Origin: Phytophthora colocasiae
Taxonomy: Eukaryota > Oomycota > Peronosporomycetes > Peronosporales > Peronosporaceae
Direction: 5' to 3'
DNA: 64,000 nt
NCBI GenBank assembly: GCA_018806915.1
Contig: JAGKQI010000040.1
Span: forward strand, 310,001 to 374,000
Positions 52,283-64,000 of this stretch are shown here, piece after piece. Positions within the stretch are counted from its first letter, which is position 1. Each line of letters opens with the position of its first letter. The translations under genes and the position numbers were made by a program. Under the pieces are notes generated by a model. The model was not told where the DNA came from and made no database searches. It saw only the letters and a program-made list of their open reading frames with translations.

Positions 52283-53508
52283 CCTACCGGAGGAAGAATG
52301 GGGAGATCAAGGATGTTCTCGCGCGATCAGCGATGACGGGGTCCCAAGTGAGCACAATCGGCTCACCCCGGCGTCCCGAAGTCTTCTAACAGCATGATCA
52401 TACTTCCCCGGGCAGCGACGAAGCGGGATCACGCAGTGATCCTCTCCCGTTTAAGTACGAGATCAGATCCGGATCAAGATCAGCCCTAGGCGCGACGCGG
52501 ACTCTTCTGGTGGCCTGATCCGGATTCTACGAAGGATTACCAAGCGGGATCAGGCAGCGATCAAGTCCCGATTAAGTGCGAGATCAAGTCCCGATTAAGT
52601 GCGAGATCAAGCTTCGGTTAAGTGCGAGATCAAGCTTCGGTTAAGTACGAGATCAAGCTTCGGTTAAGTACGAGATCAAGCTTCGGTTAAGTACGAGATC
52701 AAGCTTCGGTTAAGTACGAGATTAAGCTTCGGTTAAGTACGATATCAAGCTTCGGTTAAGTACGGAATCGGCTCACGATCAGGGTCAGGGGAACCAAGCT
52801 AGGGATCAGCTATGTAGCCAGTGTCATGTGATCGTAGGATAGTAAATCAGGATGGGATTAGTAGGCATGGGAATAACCATAAACAGAATCGAATTTGCCC
52901 TGAACCACTCAAGTGTCTTCGCTACGCCTGGAACCGGGAACTACATTGGCCCTACAAGCGTCAAGAAGATAAGGACACGTGACCTAGTATAGCGGTTAAG
53001 TCTGGATAATATATTGGCCAGCTTTGCCCTATCTAGTGAACTATCCTTTAAGTGCATACATCGGATCGGAAGGAATTGGTTGTTTAGCCTGACGATCCCG
53101 TCGAATCTCACCCCCTCAAGACCCCCGCTAAAGGAAGCGGCAAGCAACGGAAAAGGAAGGGACTGGACCCCAAACATTGGACTATTGGAAGACCTGGATC
53201 AAGGACCAGGCACCCGGATCAAGGCTCGAGGACTCGCCTACGACCGGGATCAAGTACCCCGGGGTGGATTGAAGAACTTCCACGCTACCTCAAACCCCTG
53301 CGTCACGCAAGACTTTCTTCCAACCTACAAGACACCTTCAGAAGTCACCTGGAAGAGCGTAACCCGCCTACCGACGGGTACACAAGGTGAAACTACACAC
53401 AGCTAGATCACGGATCATCGGGGGACCCCCTCCGTTAGTCGGTGTCTGGGCGCAAGTGGTGATCGAGACCTGCCTTAACGAGATTTTGGCCAGATCCGCT
53501 CCACCACA
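52283..53508 (+). repeat. Gypsy-A 3' LTR, second part
   Basis: Continues the LTR from CCTACCGG to CACCACA. Compared with the 5' LTR it has one more 23-bp unit in the GATCAAGCTTCGG array and a 28-bp insertion near 53224 (GCTCGAGGACTCGCC...). Followed by GGTC, the target duplication. Confidence 0.95.
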
Positions 53509-53550
53509 GGTCAGAGCCTGAGCTCAGCAACGACCCTGTGGTCTCCCACC

Positions 53551-54195
53551 TTAGTGGGAGGTGCTTGGCACCCGGCGACTCCGTCGCACCCCCATCGGGC
53601 GGTCTGACACCGGGTGTGCCCGATCATACGCGTCAACGACGTCGGGGCAATCCTGTCGTAGTGGCACCTCAAACTCCCACGAGTTCTGTGAGTGAGGGTA
53701 ACCTCGCCACTTCACCAGATACTGGTTGTGACCTTGGCGACGACGCCGCGCCATCAGGGATTCCACGTGATAGTGAAGCTCACCTTGCTCATCCAGCAGA
53801 GCAGGAGGAGGACGAGCGGTCGATGGGTTCTCGCGCTGCGAGTGTAGACGCACTGCATTGCTTGCAGACCCGCGTCGGCTCGATGAAGGAGCACCGGTCT
53901 GAGGCGCCTCTGGTGCTGCATCAGCGGGTCTATGACCTCGAGCATCACGTTGCTCCGGATCGACAAGACCTGTTGGTTTGGATGCAACCACCTGTGGCTC
54001 TGCCACCTGCTACCATGCAGCCTTCGTCCGACTCGGCGCCAGCGCCTCAGAGCTCACAAGAGCAGGGTCCCGATATGGCTTAAGCAAGCCCACGTAGAAC
54101 ACAGGATGTGTTCGCATACGCTTTGGCAAGTCAAGCGTATATGCCAGGCCCTCCTTGGCCACGACCGTGAATGGTAGACGCAGTGCCACGTGTGG
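53551..54195 (-). pseudogene. Gypsy-C pol C-terminus: integrase end and chromodomain
   Basis: On the minus strand the frame begins near 54190 with LPFTVVAKEGLAYTLDLPK, RTHPVFYVGLLKPYRDP (integrase C-terminal module), meets an in-frame TAG at 54009-54007, and continues with YHVESLMARRRRQG, QYLVKWRGYPHSQNSWE: a chromodomain. It stops at 53551. The upstream part of pol is replaced by piggyBac sequence at about 54195, so the element is truncated. Its 3' LTR is at 23262-23463 on the far side of Gypsy-A. Confidence 0.8.
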
Positions 54196-54960
54196 CAAGA
54201 TTGACCGAGCACAACCTTCAAGTTTCTTATCACAGCAGCGGCGCCAGTCTTATAGTCAGCTGCGGTGTCAACTCCATCAGCAGATGCGCGCTTGCCAACA
54301 TATACTTTGAATCTATACAGTTATGACATTCAAAGTTGTCAGACACAGTCAAGGCAGCAAATTACGACATAGACATTTTGTAAAAAAATGTACCTGTGAC
54401 AGTAGGCACTCGTTGCATCACACACCATAAAAAGTTTGGAACCGTAGCGGTGAGGTTTATCGGCCATGAACATACGCGTCGTATTTCGTTTGGATGTGGC
54501 CGGTAGTACACCCTCATCAAACGAGAATGTAGCAGGGAGAGTCCACCCCATGAGAAAACGCTCTTGGATCTTGTCTACTACTGGGCGTAGCGTCATCACG
54601 TGTGGCATCATGTCGGTTATACCCACTACCTTCCTCTGTTCGGCCCTCTTCCTCTTCTTCCAGCAAGCCAGCAGCGAACGCATAATTCACAACTGCGTTT
54701 TCCCCCATGAAAACGTGGGCATCGTCTGGACTTGAATAGCTCCACTCCGTTTGAAGCCCACTCGGGCGCTTGGACTTCCACCACCGCCCGAAGCTGCCGC
54801 CACAAGTGAAGTCAATGTCATGTGCAGCGGCGGCTTCTGGTACGGCGGGTTTCTCGCGATGGCTCCTCCGTATGCGCGCCATCGAGCAAAAAGCCGAATG
54901 AGTGGCTCTTGCGTATCCACCCACGCTATGCTGATCCCCCACCCCTGTCCTGCTTTTGTT
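54195..54960 (-). pseudogene. PiggyBac-like transposase, truncated
   Basis: Minus strand. The main block (about 54683-54394) has MTLRPVVDKIQERF, FSFDEGVLPATSKR, MADKPHRYGSKLFMVCDAT, with two of the catalytic Asp positions of the DDE_Tnp_1_7 (piggyBac) family. An 81-nt intron (54393-54313) joins ...YCH to RFKVYVGK in frame; the exon then reads DYKTGAAAVIRNLKVVL and ends abruptly at about 54195, where the gypsy sequence starts. Upstream (54960-54690) are frame-broken N-terminal pieces (WRAYGGAIARNPPYQKPP, ENAVVNYAFAAGLLEEEEE). The third Asp is lost with the truncation. Confidence 0.75.
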
Positions 54961-55213
54961 TTGGATCGAAATGACCTCTAGGAGATATATTCTTTGACTT
55001 AATTAAAGTATTGAAAAAATATTTCCGAGCCATTTCCTAATGATCGCCACGCAATGTCGTAAGTTACGACATAGCATAATGACTATGTCGTATTATACGA
55101 CGTTCGTAGACAAGGTGTTAAGGCCTGTACAATTAGTCGACGTCCAAGTAACGTTCGTGCTCGTCCTTGCCATAATTGAATCAGTGTAAGCAGCTTTTTA
55201 TCCCGTTGCGTCG
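54961..55213. other. No gene; AT-rich with short palindromes
   Basis: Contains TGTCGTAAGTTACGACA (55061-55077) and ATGTCGTATTATACGACG (55083-55102), overlapping inverted words around TACGACATA. Possibly an end region of the piggyBac element; TTAA, its usual target, occurs at 54999. Confidence 0.35.
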
Positions 55214-55399
55214 TAAGTGACTCTGCGTGCAGTGGAAGATACCAAGCCAGTGCCAAAGGCAGCCAAAGCCATCATCGCTGTCGTTGATGTCAGTCTCATT
55301 ACAACGGTGACTATAAGTACCGTCATGTTCACCAAGATGTCATCAAAGCCACAATTTCTAACGGGACTCAGCCGCAGCGTGAAATTCGTCGGAATTTAA
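55214..55399 (+). pseudogene. Fragment of the effector-like family (C-terminal helix only)
   Basis: LRAVEDTKPVPKAAKAIIAVV, then a hydrophobic stretch to TVMFTKM, aligns with LHAVEDNTPLPKAAKAVIAVV of the genes at 46 and 14545. The N-terminal half is absent and the glycine spacing is lost (SLITTVTIS). A stray remnant about 40 kb from the cluster, or 10 kb once both gypsies are removed. Confidence 0.65.
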
Positions 55400-55732
55400 T
55401 TGCAAAAAGTTTGCTATGAATATTTGTGCATTACAGACCTTTAACCCTTTCGTCATCGCCATACATTTCTATATTAAGAACCCCAATACAAACATCAAGT
55501 AAGACGTGGTAAAAAGTTACTTCAAGTATGCTTCTACTGGTTCAGGTTTCACAGGCAAAATGACAATATATATAAACTTTTGGAGTTTTTTTTGCTAAAA
55601 CGTACTTCATGTACGTTTTGACAACCAGAACGTTGATGACGCCTGATTCGCTAGAATCGTGCAGTGGTACTGCCTTAGTCAACTTCTCACTGACAAATTC
55701 AAGTAAAAAGAAGTACCGTGGGGAACATACGC

Positions 55733-57580
<1,848 letters not shown>

Positions 57581-57605
57581 TAAGAAGTACTGAGTCTCAT
57601 GCAGA

Positions 57606-59200
57606 CCACAACGTGTACGGCGATGGCGATGCCGAATCCTTGAATAAAAGAAGAAGGAGTTCTCGAGGTTTATAATTCTGATGCAGTTGGCTACATGTAT
57701 CGGCAGATGGACAAGTGGCGATCGTTTGTGGAAGGACTTGTCCGTTCGCCTGACAGCAGAGCTTACGCTATGGCTGCTACAATGTCGCACTTAGAGACAC
57801 TGAGTGCTAATATCAAACAAACGGTTAAATATTGTAATTGTCAGGTCAGCTAAGCCAAGATTCATGAGATGTAAAGCTCCGAGGATAAGACAAGAGTATC
57901 GCGCCGATAAGCTATGTATATTCAATTTACTGCAGCTCCGCCATATTCAATAATTGAAGCGTATATACTGGGTAGTTCTCACAGCAACACTCATCCTACG
58001 GAACCAGCGTTTCAATCCGGGTGTCACGACAACGAATCGGAAGCGATGACAGTCGTCAATGCCTGAACAGGGAGAAGGCCCTCTGTTCAATTTGGTCATC
58101 ACTGTACTTGTGTTAGTCACTGGCAGCCTCGAAGATGTCATCGTGTTCATTTTCCATCTCAGTGCAGGCAAGTGTGGCTACTATTCATCGGGTCTAGTGG
58201 CACGAGTGAGTGAGAAGAGTGAGTTGTCAGTCTCAACATCTCCACTTGCCGTTGCATCCACACTGCGATCAATCTGCTCCAACTCCCATGCCACGTAGCT
58301 AAAGTCTGTATTACACTGACCATGCCATCCCTCTAGTGGTTGCAGAACCTTGTGAGGTCTCACAGTATGCCTTCGGTAGAGGTTACGGTGCGCAACACCG
58401 CTCGTAGTGGGTGCGAGCGTTTCGGTGATTGCAGCAGAGGTCGGTGACGCGGTGATGGTGGTGCCCAACAGAGCCTCCGGTACGCAACGTCGTTCGTGGT
58501 GGGGAGATTTGTCGAGATTGCTGACGCGACGGCCACGATGGTGATAGCTTCTAACCGGTCCTAGGGCATCCAGCGACACCCATGGGGATGATACTCGCAA
58601 ATTCTCTCGAAGCGGGGGGTATGGATCGATGGAGGCAAGGCTTTCAGCACGGCGTCTGGCACGCAGCATCTTCGTAAATGGGGAGCAGCACCAGGGCCTA
58701 CGGCGGCCATTTGGACGGTGGTGACACTGCGGTGGAGGTGGAGCTGGCATCGTCAGTCGCTATTGCACAAGCTGGCGAAACTAGGAATGACATCAACTCG
58801 GATTTGGATTTTGAGCTCGAAACGCGCGCGATCCATGGTGCCACTAGATACAATCCAAGGTTGAAGAAAGTAGTTCCGCCAATAAGATCAAAATTGGTAG
58901 GCGCGAAGGTCAATGATTGGCAGGATGTGTTGAAGATCGTAGATGAAAGGCTGTAATTGGTGGAATCCGCAAAAGCGAGCCCATTGGGAAAAAGAAGCGT
59001 GTGTCCCACGCATTAGCCACACCCAAAGTGCATGGGTGACGCGCCGAGATGGGCATTCATGATCTGCACCTAATAAGGAGACATTTTGTTAGCAATGAAT
59101 CATATATAACTTCAGTTGAAATTAGCAGTCCTATTGACGACTATAAAAATGACTGGTCCGGATCAAATATCCTCTCCTCAGTATAGAGACACTTCCGGAT
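57606..59200. repeat. Left arm of a 1.6-kb inverted duplication
   Basis: Reverse complement of 62406-64000 with only scattered differences (for example near 57830, 58516, 58935, 59172). The right arm runs to the window end, so the duplication may be longer and include kinesin sequence. Arms hold overlapping ORFs on both strands: 58678-58956 (+, 92 residues) and 58181-58750 (-, 189 residues). I recognise neither. Confidence 0.9.
58181..58750 (-). CDS. Unrecognised ORF in the inverted arm
   Basis: A 189-residue ORF, duplicated at 62856-63425 on the other strand with few changes. The N-terminal half is Arg/Pro/Ser-rich and looks like out-of-frame coding; the C-terminal half has HRNLYRRHTVRPHKVLQPLEG and an acidic end (ELEQIDRSVDATASGDVETD). 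The opposite-strand ORF 58678-58956 (with GATRYNPRLKKVVPPIRSK) overlaps its start. Which, if either, is real cannot be decided here. Confidence 0.3.
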   Translation of the reverse strand: MPAPPPPQCHHRPNGRRRPWCCSPFTKMLRARRRAESLASIDPYPPLRENLRVSSPWVSLDALGPVRSYHHRGRRVSNLDKSPHHERRCVPEALLGTTITASPTSAAITETLAPTTSGVAHRNLYRRHTVRPHKVLQPLEGWHGQCNTDFSYVAWELEQIDRSVDATASGDVETDNSLFSLTRATRPDE

Positions 59201-59216
59201 TTGCCAAGTTGTGGAG

Positions 59217-60126
59217 ATGGCGGATTTTTCGGACGCCGAAGATCTGGTGTTGTTTCGTTTGGTGAAGGAGCAAGTAGATGCGGGGCAAAAAGTGGACTGG
59301 AAACGGATAGGAAAGGCTATGTTATCAACCGGGAAAAACCAAGAACAACTTCGAAGCCGGCTAAAAACCCTCAAGAGGACTCACGGTTGCGATTTGACCC
59401 GCTTCCCACGATATTTCTTTTGTGAGCGTACGAAATCGATTCCGCCGTACCATAAAAAAATCTCAGCGGTCAAGTGAAGCAATTATACCAACGTCCGATG
59501 AGATTCACCATCAAGTGGCCGAGTTATTTTCCTCAGTTTCGCGGCAGCAGGTTCGTTTAAGAAGCGCCACACCAGACGCACATCCTGGTGAGCTGACTTC
59601 TATGGCAGTGTCTACAATCCTATCAGCTCTACCAACCCTGTCAATTAAGGATGTTTTTCTGGATATTGGATCCGGTATCGGCAATGTTATTGTGCAAGTG
59701 GGGCTAGCAACAAGTGTTGGGGTATCAATAGGAGTTGAGCTTCAAGATCACCTTGCATTGCTGTCGAAGACGATTATCTATGGGGCTACGTCACGACTCC
59801 CAAAGCTTGCCAAGGTTATTGTACATGCAGATGACATTCGGGGGGCTCGCTCTGTCACTCGCGATGCGATGCAATCCAGTACGGTGGCATTTTCTAATAA
59901 TCTCGTGTTCGATCCATTGAGCAACGATGCACTGGAGATGTTTGCTATAAAAACGCCCTATCTCGTTCATCTTGTTGTAACACGCAAGTTTTGCTGGCGC
60001 CACAGAGAAGGATGTAAACGCGAATTCTGCTCGGTGTGGCAGCTTCATCGGATCTTACCAGTTGACGTTTCGTGGTCAGCTCAGTCTCAACAGGTGTTCT
60101 GGTATACTAAGAAGAGTAGCGTCTAA
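59217..60126 (+). pseudogene. Myb/SANT-like plus DOT1-like methyltransferase, one frameshift
   Basis: From ATG 59217 the first frame encodes a Myb/SANT-like helical domain (SDAEDLVLFRLVKEQ, VDWKRIGKAM, LRSRLKTLKRTHG, RFPRYFF) and stops at 59477. The second frame (open from 59422 to 60126) encodes a class I methyltransferase fold with the DOT1 signature: FLDIGSGIGNVIVQV (SAM-binding), GVELQDHLALL, and FSNNLVFDP, the NN motif near the active site. The frames join if the A7 run at 59454-59460 is counted as six, so a single indel or base-call error separates them. DOT1 methylates H3K79; many oomycete relatives of this short type have unknown targets. It sits 17 bp inside the left inverted arm. 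Intact length would be near 300 residues. Confidence 0.7.
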
Positions 60127-60290
60127 AGCGTTTTCCGGGGCAACCCAAGCATACATGTTGTAACAACCTCGAAAACGAGATTAGTTGTTTTAGGTGACAA
60201 TTTCTTTAGCTCGTATACGTGTACTGTATTACCTAGTCTGTCATAGTAGCCACGAGCTCAAGAATAGTGTATTATCAAGCTCACAAGTCA

Positions 60291-61050
60291 ATGGATCTTG
60301 TCACGAGCAATGTGAATCCTGTTGAAAGAGAATCTCCAAGGGAAAATGCTGGTGAAGTCGTGCTTTTAACTCATTCAAACCTATCGAAAGCTGTGCTGCA
60401 TGCAATTAGCGCCACCGATTCCAAGTTGGCATTGATATGATGCTGGTGAACGAGCACTTGATAACTCAAGACGCCAACTGTTCGTTGAAAGAAGAAGTTA
60501 CTTTTCCAAAGGAGACGTTAGCTAAACAAACTAACTATTTTGATGAGAAAACTGACGAGCATATGGTTCGAATCGCAGAATTGGAGAAGGAGCTGACTGA
60601 AGTTCAAGAAGAAAAAGAGAAAGTTCTCGTTTTATCGCAAGAAGTACCCGAAAACGAACAGAGTGAACGAGCTGCAAAGCCGAAAAAAGGTCAAGAGGAA
60701 CTTGCTGTTGTTAAAGAAGAACGACGACTGTTTCATACGTTTGTAGCGGCGAAACGCGAGATGGAATCGTATATTCGAACTCTCGATACTAAAATCGACG
60801 CTCAACGCGCTTTTTTCCCGACGTAAATGCAGGATTTGGAGAGGAATAATCTATTGGAGCAAGCCCGCGCCAAGCAGGAGGACGGATGCAAGCTGCTAAG
60901 GTGGAGCTGATGCTACGATCATCCACTCAATGTACTTTACTGGAGAACGAGCATTTTACGCAAGAATTGGCCTTTCAGAGTCGAGAAACGGAGAAATTAA
61001 AAACGTTTGAATGAAGCACAGCATAAATTGATGAAAGTGAGAGCGTAGAA
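60291..61050 (+). pseudogene. Coiled-coil protein, frame-broken
   Basis: Pieces: from ATG 60291 MDLVTSNVNPVERESP to a stop near 60438; a frame from 60437 to 60826 with long heptad coiled coil (RIAELEKELTEVQEEKEKV, EELAVVKEERRLFHTF); and after a stop, QDLERNNLLEQARAKQEDG and LENEHFTQELAFQSRETEK to about 61050 in two frames. The order is that of one coiled-coil protein interrupted by three or four lesions. Family not recognised; only structure can be stated. Confidence 0.5.
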
Positions 61051-62405
61051 CAAAGTTCTTGAGTGATATATCTTACTTTGTGTTGCGTCGGAAACTCTAT
61101 TATATCGGCAAACTGCAAAATTCCTTCAAGAAGCAATGTCAATTTATCCACCATCACGCAGTTGAACTTGATTGAAAAGCTAACCTGAAAACTGGGGTTT
61201 GAATCAGCGACGAATGTAATCCCTGAAAGGGCAACCAACATCTGGATTTCGCTGGCTTAGTGTAGTTTTAGAATCTTGAGATAGAATCACGCAGACGAGA
61301 AATCCGCTAACTAGTTAATCCACTCATTTTCCTTCCTGCGCTCCGAGACGTATATCGCCGTAAAACACGTGTAGTACGTCATGCTAACTAACGAAGTTAT
61401 CGGATTTAGAGGTTTGGGGAACAGAATATATTCAAAGGTGTAAAATTATTTAGCTCGTGGTTCCATGTCTCCCAGGTAAACTCGTTATCTCATTGAAATA
61501 GGTACCGGAATCTAACATGTATGTGCAAGACCAATTGCTACGCCATATGACACCTTCAAATTGTGATTACAGGATAGTATGTGACGTCAATTTATAATGT
61601 GTTCAGTTGTACAGCGCCGAAGTTGCTACACACTAACAATAGTGAGCCTTTCTATTGTTGACTAGACTGCAGAGGTTGTTCAAGCGTGTAATCAGCTCCA
61701 CGTCACGTAAAATATAGCGTCACCTCTCAGTGGTTGCAAAGACAAAGACACTGGAAGAAATATATATGATTATACGCTGTAGTCGGTCTTCAAATGATAT
61801 CAATCTAAACACTTGATACATGCTTGTAGTCTCTTTTCTTGATGAAATAGCGACACTACATTTTCAACAAATTCCATTTAGTACACTCCGAAATAATCAC
61901 AACCAACCTCAACGGGAGGCGAGCAAACTTTTATGAAAGCTATGGCGAGACACCATTTATCTTGAACCCATCGTACTCAACCGTTTGCAAAACATCTCCA
62001 TCCAAGCTCTCAGCGAGCAAACCACAGCAAACCTCCTTAATCCACATCTACACTCGTGCACTTCTCGACTCCATATTCTCCCACGAGTGTTTCGCTTAAG
62101 GAGTAAGGGAGTGTCGAGGAAGATCGATGACGTAAAAGGAGAACCTGTGACATCAGACCCTACAGCGTAAATTCGAGATGTGATCAAGTAAGTCAAAAGT
62201 TTCACGTCGTAGTACCAACGCTGCCTAAAACATCTATAATATATATGCATATTATACACTTACGCTTGCACATATCCGTGCCAACTACTCTGTAGGGCTG
62301 CTAGATTCAGAATTCGTTCCGGGAGGTAAATTAGCACTTCAACATATATGTCTTCGAGTTGACAACTTGTTTTACAATCTTAGGTGCAGATCATGAATGC
62401 CAGTC
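61051..62405. other. No gene recognised
   Basis: AT-rich spacer between the coiled-coil remnant and the right arm. Short ORFs at 60975-61241 (-) and 61957-62259 (-) show no motif. At 62383-62402 TAGGTGCAGATCATGAATGC repeats a word found inside the arm at 62535-62554. Confidence 0.5.
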
Positions 62406-64000
62406 ATCCGGAAGTGTCTCTATACTGAGGAGACGATATTTGATCCGGACCAGTCATTTTTATAGTCGTCAATAGGACTGCTAATTTCAACTGAAGTTAT
62501 ATATGATTCATTGCTAACAAAATGTCTCCTTATTAGGTGCAGATCATGAATGCCCATCTCGGCGCGTCACCCATGCACTTTGGGTGTGGCTAATGCGTGG
62601 GACACACGCTTCTTTTTCCCAATGGGCTCGCTTTTGCGGATTCCACCAATCACAGCCTTTCATCTACGATCTTCAACACATCCTGCCAATCATTGACCTT
62701 CGCGCCTACCAATTTTGATCTTATTGGCGGAACTACTTTCTTCAACCTTGGATTGTATCTAGTGGCACCATGGATCGCGCGCGTTTCGAGCTCAAAATCC
62801 AAATCCGAGTTGATGTCATTCCTAGTTTCGCCAGCTTGTGCAATAGCGACTGACGATGCCAGCTCCACCTCCACCGCAGTGTCACCACCGTCCAAATGGC
62901 CGCCGTAGGCCCTGGTGCTGCTCCCCATTTACGAAGATGCTGCGTGCCAGACGCCGTGCTGAAAGCCTTGCCTCCATCGATCCATACCCCCCGCTTCGAG
63001 AGAATTTGCGAGTATCATCCCCATGGGTGTCGCTGGATGCCCTAGGACCGGTTAGAAGCTATCACCATCGTGGCCGTCGCGTCAGCACTCACGACAAATC
63101 TCCCCACCACGAACGACGTTGCGTACCGGAGGCTCTGTTGGGCACCACCATCACCGCGTCACCGACCTCTGCTGCAATCACCGAAACGCTCGCACCCACT
63201 ACGAGCGGTGTTGCGCACCGTAACCTCTACCGAAGGCATACTGTGAGACCTCACAAGGTTCTGCAACCACTAGAGGGATGGCATGGTCAGTGTAATACAG
63301 ACTTTAGCTACGTGGCATGGGAGTTGGAGCAGATTGATCGCAGTGTGGATGCAACGGCAAGTGGAGATGTTGAGACTGACAACTCACTCTTCTCACTCAC
63401 TCGTGCCACTAGACCCGATGAATAGTAGCCACACTTGCCTGCACTGAGATGGAAAATGAACACGATGACATCTTCGAGGCTGCCAGTGACTAACACAAGT
63501 ACAGTGATGACCAAATTGAACAGAGGGCCTTCTCCCTGTTCAGGCATTGACGACTGTCATCGCTTCCGATTCGTTGTCGTGACACCCGGATTGAAACGCT
63601 GGTTCCGTAGGATGAGTGTTGCTGTGAGAACTACCCAGTATATACGCTTCAATTATTGAATATGGCGGAGCTGCAGTAAATTGAATATACATAGCTTATC
63701 GGCGCGATACTCTTGTCTTATCCTCGGAGCTTTACATCTCATGAATCTTGGCTTAGCTGACCTGACAATTACAATATTCAACCGTTTGTTTGATATTAGC
63801 ACTCAGTGTCTCTAAGTGCGACATTGTAGCAGCCATAGCGTAAGCTCTGCTGTCAGGCGAACGGACAAGTCCTTCCACAAACGATCGCCACTTGTCCATC
63901 TGCCGATACATGTAGCCAACTGCATCAGAATTATAAACCTCGAGAACTCCTTCTTCTTTTATTCAAGGATTCGGCATCGCCATCGCCGTACACGTTGTGG
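62406..64000. repeat. Right arm of the inverted duplication (runs off the window)
   Basis: Inverted copy of 57606-59200. Carries the copies of the unrecognised ORFs at 62650-62928 (-) and 62856-63425 (+). The last bases pair with 57606, so the true end is outside the window. Confidence 0.9.

Larger units (their letters stand above)
24337..53508 (+). mobile_element. Gypsy-A, Ty3/gypsy LTR retrotransposon split by Gypsy-B
   Basis: LTRs at 24337-25710 and 36889-37093 plus 52283-53508, both TGTGGTG...CACCACA. Target duplication GGTC (4 bp). Without Gypsy-B the element is about 14 kb. Order: LTR, PBS, gag, frameshift signal, protease, RT, RNase H, second RNase H, integrase, chromodomain (all plus strand), antisense ORF, PPT, LTR. 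LTRs differ by roughly eight point changes plus a 23-bp and a 28-bp insertion in the 3' copy. Confidence 0.9.

Overview
The window looks like a gene-sparse, transposon-rich stretch of a plant-pathogenic oomycete genome (Peronosporales: Phytophthora or a downy mildew). The reasons are a cluster of small secreted proteins with RxLR or RxLR-like motifs, one of them a textbook RRLR...EER protein; a short GT-AG intron of about 66 nt; and a mix of Helitron, mariner, piggyBac, LINE and Ty3/gypsy elements with oomycete-style proteins. The species cannot be fixed from sequence alone.

Layout. 1-660: a frameshifted copy of a secreted-effector gene. 740-3340: a LINE remnant split exactly by a mariner-like DNA transposon (1461-3185, TA target duplication). 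3368-about 9000: a minus-strand Helitron with Rep and PIF1-helicase ORFs. 10330-13447: an array of a short repeat whose end resembles a Helitron 3' end; it cuts two secreted-protein genes. 13443-20489: an effector cluster, one intact RxLR-EER gene (20121-20489), one intact RxLR-like gene (14545-14925) and several broken relatives, plus a spliced IPT/TIG gene fragment and a 1.5-kb terminal-inverted-repeat element. 20850-23463: a tRNA-like sequence and debris of older gypsy elements.

23262-54195 is a three-level nest. A minus-strand gypsy (Gypsy-C) is split by Gypsy-A (24337-53508, 4-bp duplication GGTC), whose 3' LTR is itself split by Gypsy-B (37094-52282, 4-bp duplication CCTA). Gypsy-A and Gypsy-B are diverged relatives with one plan: LTR, gag with CCHC knuckles, a predicted -1 frameshift signal, protease, reverse transcriptase, a decayed native RNase H, a second RNase H with its acidic residues, integrase and chromodomain, then an antisense ORF just inside the 3' LTR. 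Both have near-identical LTRs but broken reading frames.

54195-64000: a truncated piggyBac transposase fused to Gypsy-C, a stray effector fragment, a broken kinesin-13-like gene, and a 1.6-kb inverted duplication (57606-59200 and 62406-64000) around a DOT1-like methyltransferase gene and a decayed coiled-coil gene.

The strongest novelty candidates are in the Gypsy-A/B pair: the covarying frameshift element, the homologous antisense ORF, the dual RNase H, and the striking saturation of each element with its own short motif (GATC in A, GAYGWACA in B).
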